Position numbers and translations under genes: made by a program. Of a stretch of 10,822 nucleotides of DNA, positions 1 through 7,761 are shown in pieces. The stretch comes from Marisimplicoccus sp964437815 (GTDB taxonomy: Bacteria > Bacteroidota > Bacteroidia > Flavobacteriales > Flavobacteriaceae), in contig CAYTIE010000033.1 in assembly GCA_964437815.1 (NCBI GenBank), positions 1-10,822 of the forward strand, given 5' to 3'. Under the pieces are notes generated by a model that was given only the letters and a program-made list of their open reading frames with translations, searched no databases and was not told the DNA's origin. Position 1 is the first letter of the stretch; each line of letters opens with the position of its first letter.

Positions 1-2042
1 TGAAAAAATTAATTCTTTTTGCCCTATCAATAAATTTCATTTTTGCTCAAATAAACCCTGAGAAAATAGATATAGTTAGAGATAATTATGGTGTCCCTCA
101 TATTTTTGCTAATACTGATGCTGAAGTAGCATATGGTCTTGCATGGGCTCATGCTGAAGATGATTTTGAAACTATCCAACTAGCTTACTTAGCAGGTAAT
201 TCAATGTTATCAGATCATCTTGGAACTGAAGGCGCCCCTGCAGATTTTATCTCAAAATTCATTGGCTCAGAAGAAATTGTTGATAAGAAGTTTAATGAGG
301 TAAGTGATGAATATAAATCAGTCCTAGAGGGATATGCTAAAGGACTTAATAGTTATGCAAAAAAATTTCCAGATAAAGTTTTATATAAGAATCTTTTCCC
401 GCTAACCCCAAAGATGATGCTTCGATATGGTCAACTTCAACTTTTTATTAGATCAAAAGGTGGTGAATGGGTTGGAAAAATATTAAGTGATAAAACTCAA
501 GAAGATTTTATTGATCAAAGTTTAGTGGGTTCGAATTTTATTGCTATGAATAGTAATAAAACTGAATCTGGTGAATCATTTCTTGTAATTAATACTCATC
601 AACCTCTAGAGGGTCCAACTTCCTGGTATGAAGCTCACCTTAACAGTGAAGAAGGAACAAATATCCTTGGGACTTTATATCCTGGGACCCCTCATATACT
701 GATTGGAGTTAATGAAAACCTGGCTTGGTCTCATACATTTAATAATCTAGACATTTTTGATGTCTATAAATTAGAAATGACAAAAGGTTTAAAATATAAA
801 GTAGATGGAAAAGAATATAAACTCAAAAAAGATAAAGCTCAAATAAAAATTAAAATTTTAGGCCTAAAGATTCCAATAAATAGAAAGTTTTATAAAAGTA
901 TTTTTGGGCCTACACTTAAAAATAAAAAAGGATTTTACTCAATAAGAACTCCTATTCTTTATTCAATTAATGCTCTTGAGCAATGGTGGAGAATGGGTAA
1001 AGCAAAGAATTTTAATGAGTTTTATTCAATATTAAAAATGAAGGGATTAACAGGAGTAAACATTGCATATGCTGATAAATATGATACAATTTTTTATATG
1101 TCTGATGGTTTAATTCCAAAAAGAGAACAAGGGTATAATTGGAAAGAAATAGTTCCAGGTAATACAAAAAAAACATTATGGACAGAAACATATGATATTA
1201 AAGATCTTCCACAAGTAATCCAACCAAAATCAGGATATATATATAATGCAAATCATTCACCATTTAAATCTACTTCAAATGATGAGAACCCAAATCCAAA
1301 TAATTTTAATTCTGATATGGGGTTTGAACTATTTGATAACAACAGATCAATAAGGTTAAAAAAACTCATTGATGAAAAAGACAAAATATCATATGAAGAG
1401 TTTAAGGAAATAAAAAATGACAATTCCTTTCCAGAAAAGTTTAGCTACATATTTATGGATATAAACCCACTATTTGATATAGACCTAGATTCAAATCATG
1501 AATTAAAAAAGATTTTGGATATTCTTCAAAGCTGGAATAGAAAGACTGATATTGATTCAGTTGGTGCAGGTATATATGGGGTATTATATTATCACTTATT
1601 AGGTAATTATAGAGATTATATATTAAATAATAGAGTCTTATCAGAAGAAGTTTTACTGAGCGCATTAAAAGAAGTTAAATCATATATTATAAAAAATTTC
1701 GGTTATTTAGAAATTACGCTAGGTGATTTTCAAAAATTAGTAAGAGGATCTATAGAGCTTCCTATATGGGGACTTCCAGATGTTGTTACTGCAATGGTCT
1801 CTACTAAATATAAAGATGGTAAACGAAGGGTTTTTGCTGGAGAATCTTATATAGGATATATTAGATTTAATGAAGATGGACCAACAATTGAAAGTGTTAT
1901 TTCATATGGAAATTCAGAAGTCCCAGAATCAAAACATTACGATGATCAAATGGAATTATACCAGAACTTCAAACTAAAAAAGGTTTCTATGGACAAAGAA
2001 GAAATCTATAAAAACGCATCAAAAATATATAACCCTAACTAA
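1..2042 (+). CDS. Secreted penicillin acylase-family hydrolase (Ntn amidase), start codon cut by window edge
   Basis: The frame is open from base 2, reading TG then KKLILFALS..., so the A of an ATG probably lies one base before the window; the full product would be 680 residues. Residues 1-16 look like a signal peptide cleaved before Q17, giving periplasmic or surface export. The alpha-chain signature (RDNYGVPHIFA, then AYGLAWAHAEDDF) follows at once. The predicted autocleavage site is Gly177-Ser178 in LVGSNFIAMN; Ser178 would be the beta-chain N-terminal nucleophile. His200 is beta-residue 23 and Asn418, in YNANHSPF, is beta-residue 241, matching the spacing of catalytic residues known in PvdQ and penicillin G acylase respectively. 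The family hydrolyses amides of acyl chains (penicillins, acyl-homoserine lactones, lipopeptides); the substrate here cannot be read from sequence. It is convergent with bshA and not part of the minus-strand operon. An internal ATG at 204 would delete the signal and alpha motif and is not the start. Family call is secure, specificity is not. Confidence 0.9.
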   Translation, partial: KKLILFALSINFIFAQINPEKIDIVRDNYGVPHIFANTDAEVAYGLAWAHAEDDFETIQLAYLAGNSMLSDHLGTEGAPADFISKFIGSEEIVDKKFNEVSDEYKSVLEGYAKGLNSYAKKFPDKVLYKNLFPLTPKMMLRYGQLQLFIRSKGGEWVGKILSDKTQEDFIDQSLVGSNFIAMNSNKTESGESFLVINTHQPLEGPTSWYEAHLNSEEGTNILGTLYPGTPHILIGVNENLAWSHTFNNLDIFDVYKLEMTKGLKYKVDGKEYKLKKDKAQIKIKILGLKIPINRKFYKSIFGPTLKNKKGFYSIRTPILYSINALEQWWRMGKAKNFNEFYSILKMKGLTGVNIAYADKYDTIFYMSDGLIPKREQGYNWKEIVPGNTKKTLWTETYDIKDLPQVIQPKSGYIYNANHSPFKSTSNDENPNPNNFNSDMGFELFDNNRSIRLKKLIDEKDKISYEEFKEIKNDNSFPEKFSYIFMDINPLFDIDLDSNHELKKILDILQSWNRKTDIDSVGAGIYGVLYYHLLGNYRDYILNNRVLSEEVLLSALKEVKSYIIKNFGYLEITLGDFQKLVRGSIELPIWGLPDVVTAMVSTKYKDGKRRVFAGESYIGYIRFNEDGPTIESVISYGNSEVPESKHYDDQMELYQNFKLKKVSMDKEEIYKNASKIYNPN

Positions 2043-2045
2043 AGT

Positions 2046-3167
2046 TTATTTTATTGCCTTTTTATATAAATCTTCATAAAGTGGGATTATTTTATTTATG
2101 TCATATTTCTTTGCATTTTCTAAAGCAGCATCCTTAAACTTTTGTTGAAGTTTTGAATCAGATAATATCTTAATTGAATCTTTTGCCATTTTTTTAGTAT
2201 CACCAACATCAGATGTATAACCAAAGTTATTATCTATACCCAATTCTTTTAAACCTCCAACATTTGTTGAAATAATTGGAACCTTTAATGCCATTGCTTC
2301 AAGAGCTGAAAGACCAAAACTTTCTTTTTCTGAAGGAAGAATAAATAAGTCTGAAGAGCAAAGAATTTCATCAACCTGAGATGTATTTCCAAGAAAAATA
2401 ACATTGCTTTTTAGATTGCTCTTCTTCATATATTCTTTTGCCTTATTTTTATCTGGACCATCACCTACCATTATAAGCTTAGAGTTTATCTTTTTATTTA
2501 TTTTTTTAAAAACTTTTAATACATCATTAACCCTCTTCAAAGGTCTAAAGTTGCTTATATGAATAATAATTTTTTCATCTCCTTTAGAAATCATATTATT
2601 TTCACAACTCTTATGTTTTTCATCATACTTCTTTATATCAATAAAATTTGGTATAACATTTATTTCTCTTTTGATGCTAAAAAAATCAATAGTGTCTTCT
2701 TTTAGACTGTTAGATACACATGTAACTATATCTGAATTATTAATACTAAAAGTAACTGCAGGTTTATAAAAAGGGTGGTTTCCAACTAAAGTGATATCTG
2801 TCCCATGTAAAGTAGTAATTATAGGTATATTATAACCATTATCCTTTAGTATTTGCTTTGCCATATATCCAGCATAAGCATGAGGTATAGCATAATGCAC
2901 ATGTATTAGATCTAGTTTATGTTTTGAAATGACATCATATAATTTACTTGATAAGGCAAGTTCATATGGTTCATATTTAAATAATGGATATTCAGGAACT
3001 GTAACTTCATGAAAATAAAGATTTGATGTTAAAGCTTCTAACCTAACAGGTTGACTATATGTAATAAAGTGAACCTCATGACCTTTTTTTGATAACTCAA
3101 TTCCAAGCTCTGTAGCGACTACTCCACTTCCTCCAAATGTCGGATAACAAACAATACCTATTTTCAT
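2046..3167 (-). CDS. bshA: BshA, N-acetyl-alpha-D-glucosaminyl L-malate synthase (bacillithiol biosynthesis)
   Basis: This 373-residue GT4-family, GT-B fold glycosyltransferase is close to the usual BshA length of about 375-380. It joins GlcNAc from UDP-GlcNAc to L-malate, the first step of bacillithiol synthesis, in the cytoplasm. Visible signatures are the N-terminal MKIGIVCYP followed by GGSGVVATELG, which is near-diagnostic of BshA; HGTD at residues 121-124; a C-terminal nucleotide-sugar domain beginning near residue 200 (IIHISNFRPLKR); and the EX7E motif at E282 and E290 in ESFGLSALE. It has no signal peptide. Its ATG shares one base with the stop of the upstream GH3 fusion (TAATG), so it is probably translationally coupled and is the last gene of the operon. 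BshB and BshC are not in the window. Its stop lies 3 bases from that of the convergent acylase gene, and no terminator hairpin is visible there. A generic GT4 enzyme is the only serious alternative. Confidence 0.93.
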   Translation of the reverse strand: MKIGIVCYPTFGGSGVVATELGIELSKKGHEVHFITYSQPVRLEALTSNLYFHEVTVPEYPLFKYEPYELALSSKLYDVISKHKLDLIHVHYAIPHAYAGYMAKQILKDNGYNIPIITTLHGTDITLVGNHPFYKPAVTFSINNSDIVTCVSNSLKEDTIDFFSIKREINVIPNFIDIKKYDEKHKSCENNMISKGDEKIIIHISNFRPLKRVNDVLKVFKKINKKINSKLIMVGDGPDKNKAKEYMKKSNLKSNVIFLGNTSQVDEILCSSDLFILPSEKESFGLSALEAMALKVPIISTNVGGLKELGIDNNFGYTSDVGDTKKMAKDSIKILSDSKLQQKFKDAALENAKKYDINKIIPLYEDLYKKAIK

Positions 3168-6034
3168 TAATTATAAATTAAAGAATTATAAACAATTTCT
3201 TGCATTCTAGTTCTAATATTATGAGTTTGTAATAAGGTGTTTTCTCTTGTTGGATAAGTTCTATTTGAAAGAAAAACGAATATTATTTCTTCATCTGGAT
3301 CAGCCCATGCTATAGATCCTGTATAACCATAATGACCAAAGCTTTTCTTTGACACTCCTCCAAAAGTAGAACCATGTTCCCCCTCTAATTGGGGTTTATC
3401 AAATCCTGCTCCACTCCTATTACCTTTATCACAATAATAACAATAGTTAAAAAGGTCAAATGATTCTTTATCAAACAATCTTATTCCATCATATACACCT
3501 CCTTGTAAAAATGTTTGTAGCATTAGAGCTACCTCATATGAGTTAGAAAATAGACCTGCATGACCCGAAACTCCTCCAAGCATTGCAGCTCCTTCATCAT
3601 GAACATAACCTTGTAGCTTACCATATCTAAAAAACTCATCTTTTTCAGATGGGACTACATTCTCAATTGATATTTTTTGAAAAGGGTTAAACATAGTTTT
3701 TTTTAGATTTAATTTTTCAAATATCCTTTTTTCAGCTAATACATCTAAGCTCTCTTCATATTTATCTTCTATCCAATATTTAAATAAATAAAAAGGTAAG
3801 TCTGAGTATTTAAACTCTAATGTATCTCTCAGCTCACTCTCAATTATTAAATCAAATATATCTTCTTGATATTTATTTTTCAGAAATAGATTATTTGAAA
3901 CAGTAGTTGAAAATCTTTTTCTTTGTTTTTTCTTATAAAATTTACTCTTAGGTTTTTCTTTTTTATTTAAAGTTTCTTTATAAAAGGGAATCCATGGTCT
4001 TAATCTTGCATAATGAGATAACATATCTTTTAAAGATATATCTGACTTATCTGATAATTTTTTTTTTGGAAAAAGGGTTTTAAGTTTTGTTTCAAGAGAA
4101 AGATTGTTTTTTTCATATTCTTGAATAATTAAAGGCATACTAGCTAGTATCTTGGTAATTGAAGATAAATCATATATATCTGAATTTTTTACCTCTCTCA
4201 CTCTATCATATGTATGATAACCAAAACTTTTGTGATAAATTATTTTTCCTTCTTTAGCGACTAACATTTGAAACCCTGGTGTCATTAATGAGTCTAGAGT
4301 AATTTTACCTAATGAGTCTAAATTAGATAATCGTTTTGGATTAAAACCTAGATAAGATGGTCTTGAGTAACTTAATAATTGCTTTTTATCTTTATGAAGA
4401 CCATGATTCAATGGGAAAAATTTTGTTGAAACGGGGAGTTTCCCAGAAAAGGTTCTATATCCTGCAATAAGATCTGCACTTACTTCTTGAGAAATAGTAG
4501 TATTTTGATAACTTATAATTATTGACTCAATATTATCTAGTGAATTAAACGAATTAAGACTATATGGATTTAAAAATAAATTTAGAATAATGTCATTATT
4601 CAAACTAATATTATCTATAATATCCAATACATCATTAGGGATCTTATACGAATTATAAGGACTACTATTAGATCCATGATAACTAATTATAATTGCCTCA
4701 TAATCAGTCTTTTGATATAAGGTTTCATATGAATTATTGTTAAATGCATCAATATTATTAGTTTTATTTAATTGATTATAAAAATCATTTCCCTCTTCAC
4801 CAAGACCAATATGAAGGTATTTTTTCTCTGGATCAATTTGAACTTTTTCATTCTTATTTTTAACCAGAGTAATTGCTGATTCCATAGCTTTGGAATATAA
4901 TAATGTATCCTTTGATGTATTTAATTTAGTCAATATTGATTCAGATGATTTTGGCAAGTAGTCTTCTAAGCCAGCATTAGCTTTAGCTCTCAAAATTTTT
5001 TTTACTGATTCAGATAATCTTTCTTCAGTTAACTTTCCCTTATTATACGCTTCAGATATTGCCTTTATTCCACCTGATACATCTGTTGACATAAGTAGGA
5101 TATCATTACCAGCTAAAAATGCAGTCAAGTCAACATTAATCTTTGGGTTTTGCAGAACACCCTGCATGTCTAATGCATCCGTAACTACAATGCCATCAAA
5201 GCCAAGTTCACCCTTTAAAAGATTATTTATAATTTTCTTAGAAATGGATGAAGGATTTTTCTTATCTAATACTGGATAAAGAATATGGGCAGCCATTACG
5301 GAATTAACAATATTATCTTTAATTAACTTTTTATATGGATAAAGTTCCACTTCATTCAGTCTATTTAAATTCGATTTAATCTCAGGAAGAGTATTATGAG
5401 AATCCTGGCTTGTATCTCCATGTCCAGGAAAATGTTTAATTGATGTCATTACACCTACTTCTTGATGACCCATTATATAAGCTTTCGCCTTTTGATAAAC
5501 GTTTTCGGGGTCTTCCCCAAATGATCTATTTCCAATTATAGGATTTTCTGGATTATTATTTACATCAACTACAGGAGAAAAATTATAATGTATTCCTAAT
5601 AATTTATTTTGTTCAGCTATCCTTTTTGAAATATCCTTAACTATCTTATTATCTTGAATTGCCCCAAGAGTCATATTCCATGGATAAGCAAATACACCAT
5701 CTAGTCTCATTGCAGGACCCCACTCAGCATCCATAGCTATTAAAAGGGGTGTTTTAGCTTTAGATTGGAACTGATTCATCCATTTAACATGAGAGTATGG
5801 ATTCCCAATTGAAAAGATTAATCCACCTATTTTATCTTCAACTACTAGTTTCTCTATTTGCTCAAAATTGGATTGATCAGGTGATACCCAGTTAATGAAT
5901 AATTGACCTATTTTCTCCTCTAATGAAAGAGAGTTATATATACTATCAACCCATTGGTTAGATTTATCATATAGGGAAATCTCCTGAGATACTAGAAAAC
6001 TAGTAAAAATGAAATAAATAAAAAATAAACGCAT
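3167..6034 (-). CDS. Exported GH3 beta-N-acetylglucosaminidase (NagZ-like) fused to a beta-lactamase-like serine hydrolase (AmiE-like)
   Basis: This is a 955-residue two-enzyme protein. The ATG at 6034 gives a clean signal peptide (MRLFFIYFIF..., cleavage near S-Q); the frame can be extended 9 bases to a TTG at 6043, but ATG is preferred. The GH3 domain spans roughly residues 20-350. It has KHFPGHGDT at 200-208, the Asp-His dyad D211-S-H213 used as acid/base in NagZ-type enzymes, and the nucleophile D286 in VVTDALDM. A linker or GH3 C-terminal-like region runs to about 560. The serine hydrolase domain (about 570-950) has SITK at 625-628 (SxxK), YSD at 743-745 in place of YxN, and HYG at 901-903 in place of KTG, as in class C and esterase-like members. 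In Bacillus subtilis the exported NagZ and AmiE are separate neighbours acting in sequence on muropeptides; the fused order suggests the same two steps here, removing GlcNAc and then the peptide from MurNAc. The amidase role is inferred. It lies 1 base after the upstream stop and shares 1 base with bshA. Confidence 0.9.
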   Translation of the reverse strand: MRLFFIYFIFTSFLVSQEISLYDKSNQWVDSIYNSLSLEEKIGQLFINWVSPDQSNFEQIEKLVVEDKIGGLIFSIGNPYSHVKWMNQFQSKAKTPLLIAMDAEWGPAMRLDGVFAYPWNMTLGAIQDNKIVKDISKRIAEQNKLLGIHYNFSPVVDVNNNPENPIIGNRSFGEDPENVYQKAKAYIMGHQEVGVMTSIKHFPGHGDTSQDSHNTLPEIKSNLNRLNEVELYPYKKLIKDNIVNSVMAAHILYPVLDKKNPSSISKKIINNLLKGELGFDGIVVTDALDMQGVLQNPKINVDLTAFLAGNDILLMSTDVSGGIKAISEAYNKGKLTEERLSESVKKILRAKANAGLEDYLPKSSESILTKLNTSKDTLLYSKAMESAITLVKNKNEKVQIDPEKKYLHIGLGEEGNDFYNQLNKTNNIDAFNNNSYETLYQKTDYEAIIISYHGSNSSPYNSYKIPNDVLDIIDNISLNNDIILNLFLNPYSLNSFNSLDNIESIIISYQNTTISQEVSADLIAGYRTFSGKLPVSTKFFPLNHGLHKDKKQLLSYSRPSYLGFNPKRLSNLDSLGKITLDSLMTPGFQMLVAKEGKIIYHKSFGYHTYDRVREVKNSDIYDLSSITKILASMPLIIQEYEKNNLSLETKLKTLFPKKKLSDKSDISLKDMLSHYARLRPWIPFYKETLNKKEKPKSKFYKKKQRKRFSTTVSNNLFLKNKYQEDIFDLIIESELRDTLEFKYSDLPFYLFKYWIEDKYEESLDVLAEKRIFEKLNLKKTMFNPFQKISIENVVPSEKDEFFRYGKLQGYVHDEGAAMLGGVSGHAGLFSNSYEVALMLQTFLQGGVYDGIRLFDKESFDLFNYCYYCDKGNRSGAGFDKPQLEGEHGSTFGGVSKKSFGHYGYTGSIAWADPDEEIIFVFLSNRTYPTRENTLLQTHNIRTRMQEIVYNSLIYN

Positions 6035-6035
6035 A

Positions 6036-6521
6036 TTAATCAATAAACTGAGACAACCAGCTGTTTTTAATATTAGTTTCCCAATTATTTAAATAATCAA
6101 TTTTAGTTTTAACTAAGTTATTAAATATTATTGTTCCACCATTAATTGATTTACTATTTAAGAGATCTTTAAAATCATTTAATTTTAAACATTTGATTTC
6201 TTGATTATCTCTATAGCTCACATTCATTCTATTTAATAAATCAATATTTATTTTTTTACTTAAATCTTTAATAAACCTTATTGATAAATCTATTGAACAT
6301 CCTCCTGGCGAATTAAATGATTCATTGACAGCTAGAATTAAAAACCTATTATACTTTATTTGATATGAAACTTCTAGCTCTTCGTTATGAGCTTGCCAAT
6401 TATTTAAAAAAGATTCAGTTAGAGTTTTTATCTCTTTTAACTCTGTGGATGTAAATTCTCTATTGGACTGGTATATCCATAATTTCGAATCGCTTGGTAA
6501 TGTATTAAAATTAACAATCAT
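6036..6521 (-). CDS. Conserved Bacteroidota protein of unknown function (often mislabelled 'ABC transporter ATPase')
   Basis: This is a 161-residue soluble protein with no signal peptide and no membrane segment. The opening (IVNFNTLPSDSKLWIYQSNREFT) and the inner stretches FLNNWQAHNEEL, YNRFLILAVNE and GGCSIDLSIRFI resemble a protein I recall as widespread in Flavobacteriia and annotated 'ABC transporter ATPase'. No Walker A (GxxxxGKS/T), signature (LSGGQ) or Walker B motif is present, so that label is not supported. It has Cys residues in GGCSID and IKCLKL but no clustered cysteine motif. It sits 5 bases after the CCG-domain gene and 1 base before the GH3 fusion, inside the operon. Its position next to the Fe-S genes suggests an accessory or assembly role, but this is only context. 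ATG start; the upstream gap shows no clear Shine-Dalgarno. Confidence 0.85.
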   Translation of the reverse strand: MIVNFNTLPSDSKLWIYQSNREFTSTELKEIKTLTESFLNNWQAHNEELEVSYQIKYNRFLILAVNESFNSPGGCSIDLSIRFIKDLSKKINIDLLNRMNVSYRDNQEIKCLKLNDFKDLLNSKSINGGTIIFNNLVKTKIDYLNNWETNIKNSWLSQFID

Positions 6522-6526
6522 ATAGT

Positions 6527-7300
6527 TTATAAATTTTCAGCTTTTTCAATCATTTGCGCAATATCTAGAACAGTGATATCTTTTTCCATTGATTTCATTC
6601 CATCTGACATCATAGTATTACAGAAAGGACAACCAACAGCAATTATCTCTGATTTTGTTTTTAAAGCCTCTTCTGATCTTTTTATATTAATATCTTTATT
6701 TCCTTTTTCAGGTTCTTTAAACATTTGAGCCCCTCCTGCACCGCAGCATAGTGATTTTGATTTACAGCTTTTCATTTCAACTAATTCGGAATCTAGTTTC
6801 TTAATTATTTCTCTAGGTGCTTCATAAACATTATTTGCTCTACCTAGGTAGCAAGGATCATGAAAAGTGATTTTTTTTCCTTTGAATGTACCGCCTGAAA
6901 CACCTATTCTACCGTCTTTTATTAAATCATTAATTAATTGTGTGTGATGTATTACTTCATAATTTCCTCCAAGCTCTGGATATTCATTCTTTAATGTGTT
7001 AAAACAATGAGGGCATGTAGTAACTATTTTTTTAATATTATATGAGTTCAGAATTTCTATATTACTAATTGCTTTCATTTGAAAAAGAAATTCATTACCT
7101 GCTCTTTTTGCAGGATCGCCAGTACAAGACTCCTCTTTACCTAATATGGCAAATGAAATATTTGCCTTATTTAAAATTTTAATAAATGCTTTTGTTACTT
7201 TTTTAGATCGCTCATCAAAACTACCAGCACAGCCAACCCAAAACAGATATTCTGGATCAATTCCCTGAGTCTTTAATTCTGATAATATTGGAACTCTCAT
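6527..7300 (-). CDS. CCG-domain (Fe-S)-binding protein, HdrB/GlpC/LutA-type redox subunit
   Basis: This 257-residue cytoplasmic protein carries two cysteine-rich domains. The first has C24 (WVGCAGSF), C59 (SCTGDPAKRAGN) and C96-P-H-C99; the doubled Cys of a classic CCG motif is replaced there by C-T-G-D. The second is canonical: C150 (HDPCYLGR), C185-C186-G (LCCGAGGAQMF) and C224-P-F-C227. In heterodisulfide reductase HdrB/HdrD such motifs hold noncubane [4Fe-4S] clusters at the disulfide-reducing site; in GlpC- and LutA-type proteins they pass electrons in dehydrogenases. The membrane 4Fe-4S protein two genes upstream supplies the ferredoxin-like half, so the pair would equal a split HdrD or GlpC-like protein. 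Its ATG overlaps the HAD stop by 4 bases (ATGA), and its stop is 5 bases before the next start. The in vivo electron acceptor is unknown. Confidence 0.9.
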   Translation of the reverse strand: MRVPILSELKTQGIDPEYLFWVGCAGSFDERSKKVTKAFIKILNKANISFAILGKEESCTGDPAKRAGNEFLFQMKAISNIEILNSYNIKKIVTTCPHCFNTLKNEYPELGGNYEVIHHTQLINDLIKDGRIGVSGGTFKGKKITFHDPCYLGRANNVYEAPREIIKKLDSELVEMKSCKSKSLCCGAGGAQMFKEPEKGNKDINIKRSEEALKTKSEIIAVGCPFCNTMMSDGMKSMEKDITVLDIAQMIEKAENL

Positions 7301-7752
7301 TTTTTGCTTTGATTGAAGTCGTCATCAAACACTTCTATTTTAACAGTTTTCTCAATTAAGTTTGTAAACTTACCATTATATCTTGTTGCTTTGACTAAAT
7401 GATTATCAATCCAATGATAATTCCCTCCTCTAGGTTTATCCATTAATAAACTATGGTATTTAAAGCCATTTTTTTGAAGCCATTTTTCAGTGACTTTTCT
7501 ATGAGATTCTAGTCTAGCTGTAAAAAAACATATAATGTGACCTTCATCATACCATCCATTAATAGTTTCAAGAGCATCAGGGTATAATTTAGCAGTTTCC
7601 ATTCTTTCAGGCTCTTCATTAGGTATATCATCGCAAATAGTACCATCAACATCAATTAAATAATTCTTAACACCTTCAGGTAAAACAGGACTTACAGTTT
7701 CTCCATCTTCTACTTTTTTATGTAAATAATTTTCGACTTCTTTTTTTTTCAT
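7297..7752 (-). CDS. Small HAD-superfamily phosphatase-like protein
   Basis: This 151-residue soluble protein shows HAD motif I D34-V-D36-G-T38 (YLIDVDGTICDD), motif II T78 in FFTARLE, a motif III lysine K106 in MDKPRGG, and a motif IV-like acidic D116 in HWIDNHLVKATRY. These fit a minimal HAD phosphohydrolase with little or no cap; the T-A-R segment recalls polynucleotide-kinase 3'-phosphatase and capsule-type HADs. I recall close flavobacterial relatives labelled 'phosphoheptose isomerase', but no SIS-domain signature is present. It lies between the two Fe-S genes, 9 bases after the membrane Fe-S protein stop and overlapping the CCG start by 4 bases, so it is made with them. The substrate is unknown. 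The ATG is followed within three bases by a 9-base A run (T at 7741-7749), which encodes the KKK start and could be a slippage site. The 26 residues before the HAD core are charged and not a signal. Confidence 0.85.
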   Translation of the reverse strand: MKKKEVENYLHKKVEDGETVSPVLPEGVKNYLIDVDGTICDDIPNEEPERMETAKLYPDALETINGWYDEGHIICFFTARLESHRKVTEKWLQKNGFKYHSLLMDKPRGGNYHWIDNHLVKATRYNGKFTNLIEKTVKIEVFDDDFNQSKK

Positions 7753-7761
7753 AATAAAATT

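Noticed and set aside
1453..1665. Open minus-strand frame of 70 codons antisense to the acylase gene
   Set aside because: Lies wholly inside a well-supported gene, has no family-like sequence, and is rich in Tyr/Leu/Ile as expected of a shadow frame in AT-rich DNA.
2043..2110. Bidirectional terminator between the acylase and bshA
   Set aside because: Only short AT palindromes such as TTTATATAAA and scattered T runs were found; no stem with a convincing loop and T tract.
6035..6043. TTG start at 6043 for the GH3 fusion
   Set aside because: An ATG three codons later (6034) gives a cleaner signal peptide and a 1-base gap to the upstream stop.
6036..6521. ABC transporter ATPase function
   Set aside because: No Walker A, Walker B or signature motif in the 161 residues.
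7297..7752. Phosphoheptose isomerase function
   Set aside because: The motifs are those of a HAD phosphohydrolase; no SIS-domain pattern is present.
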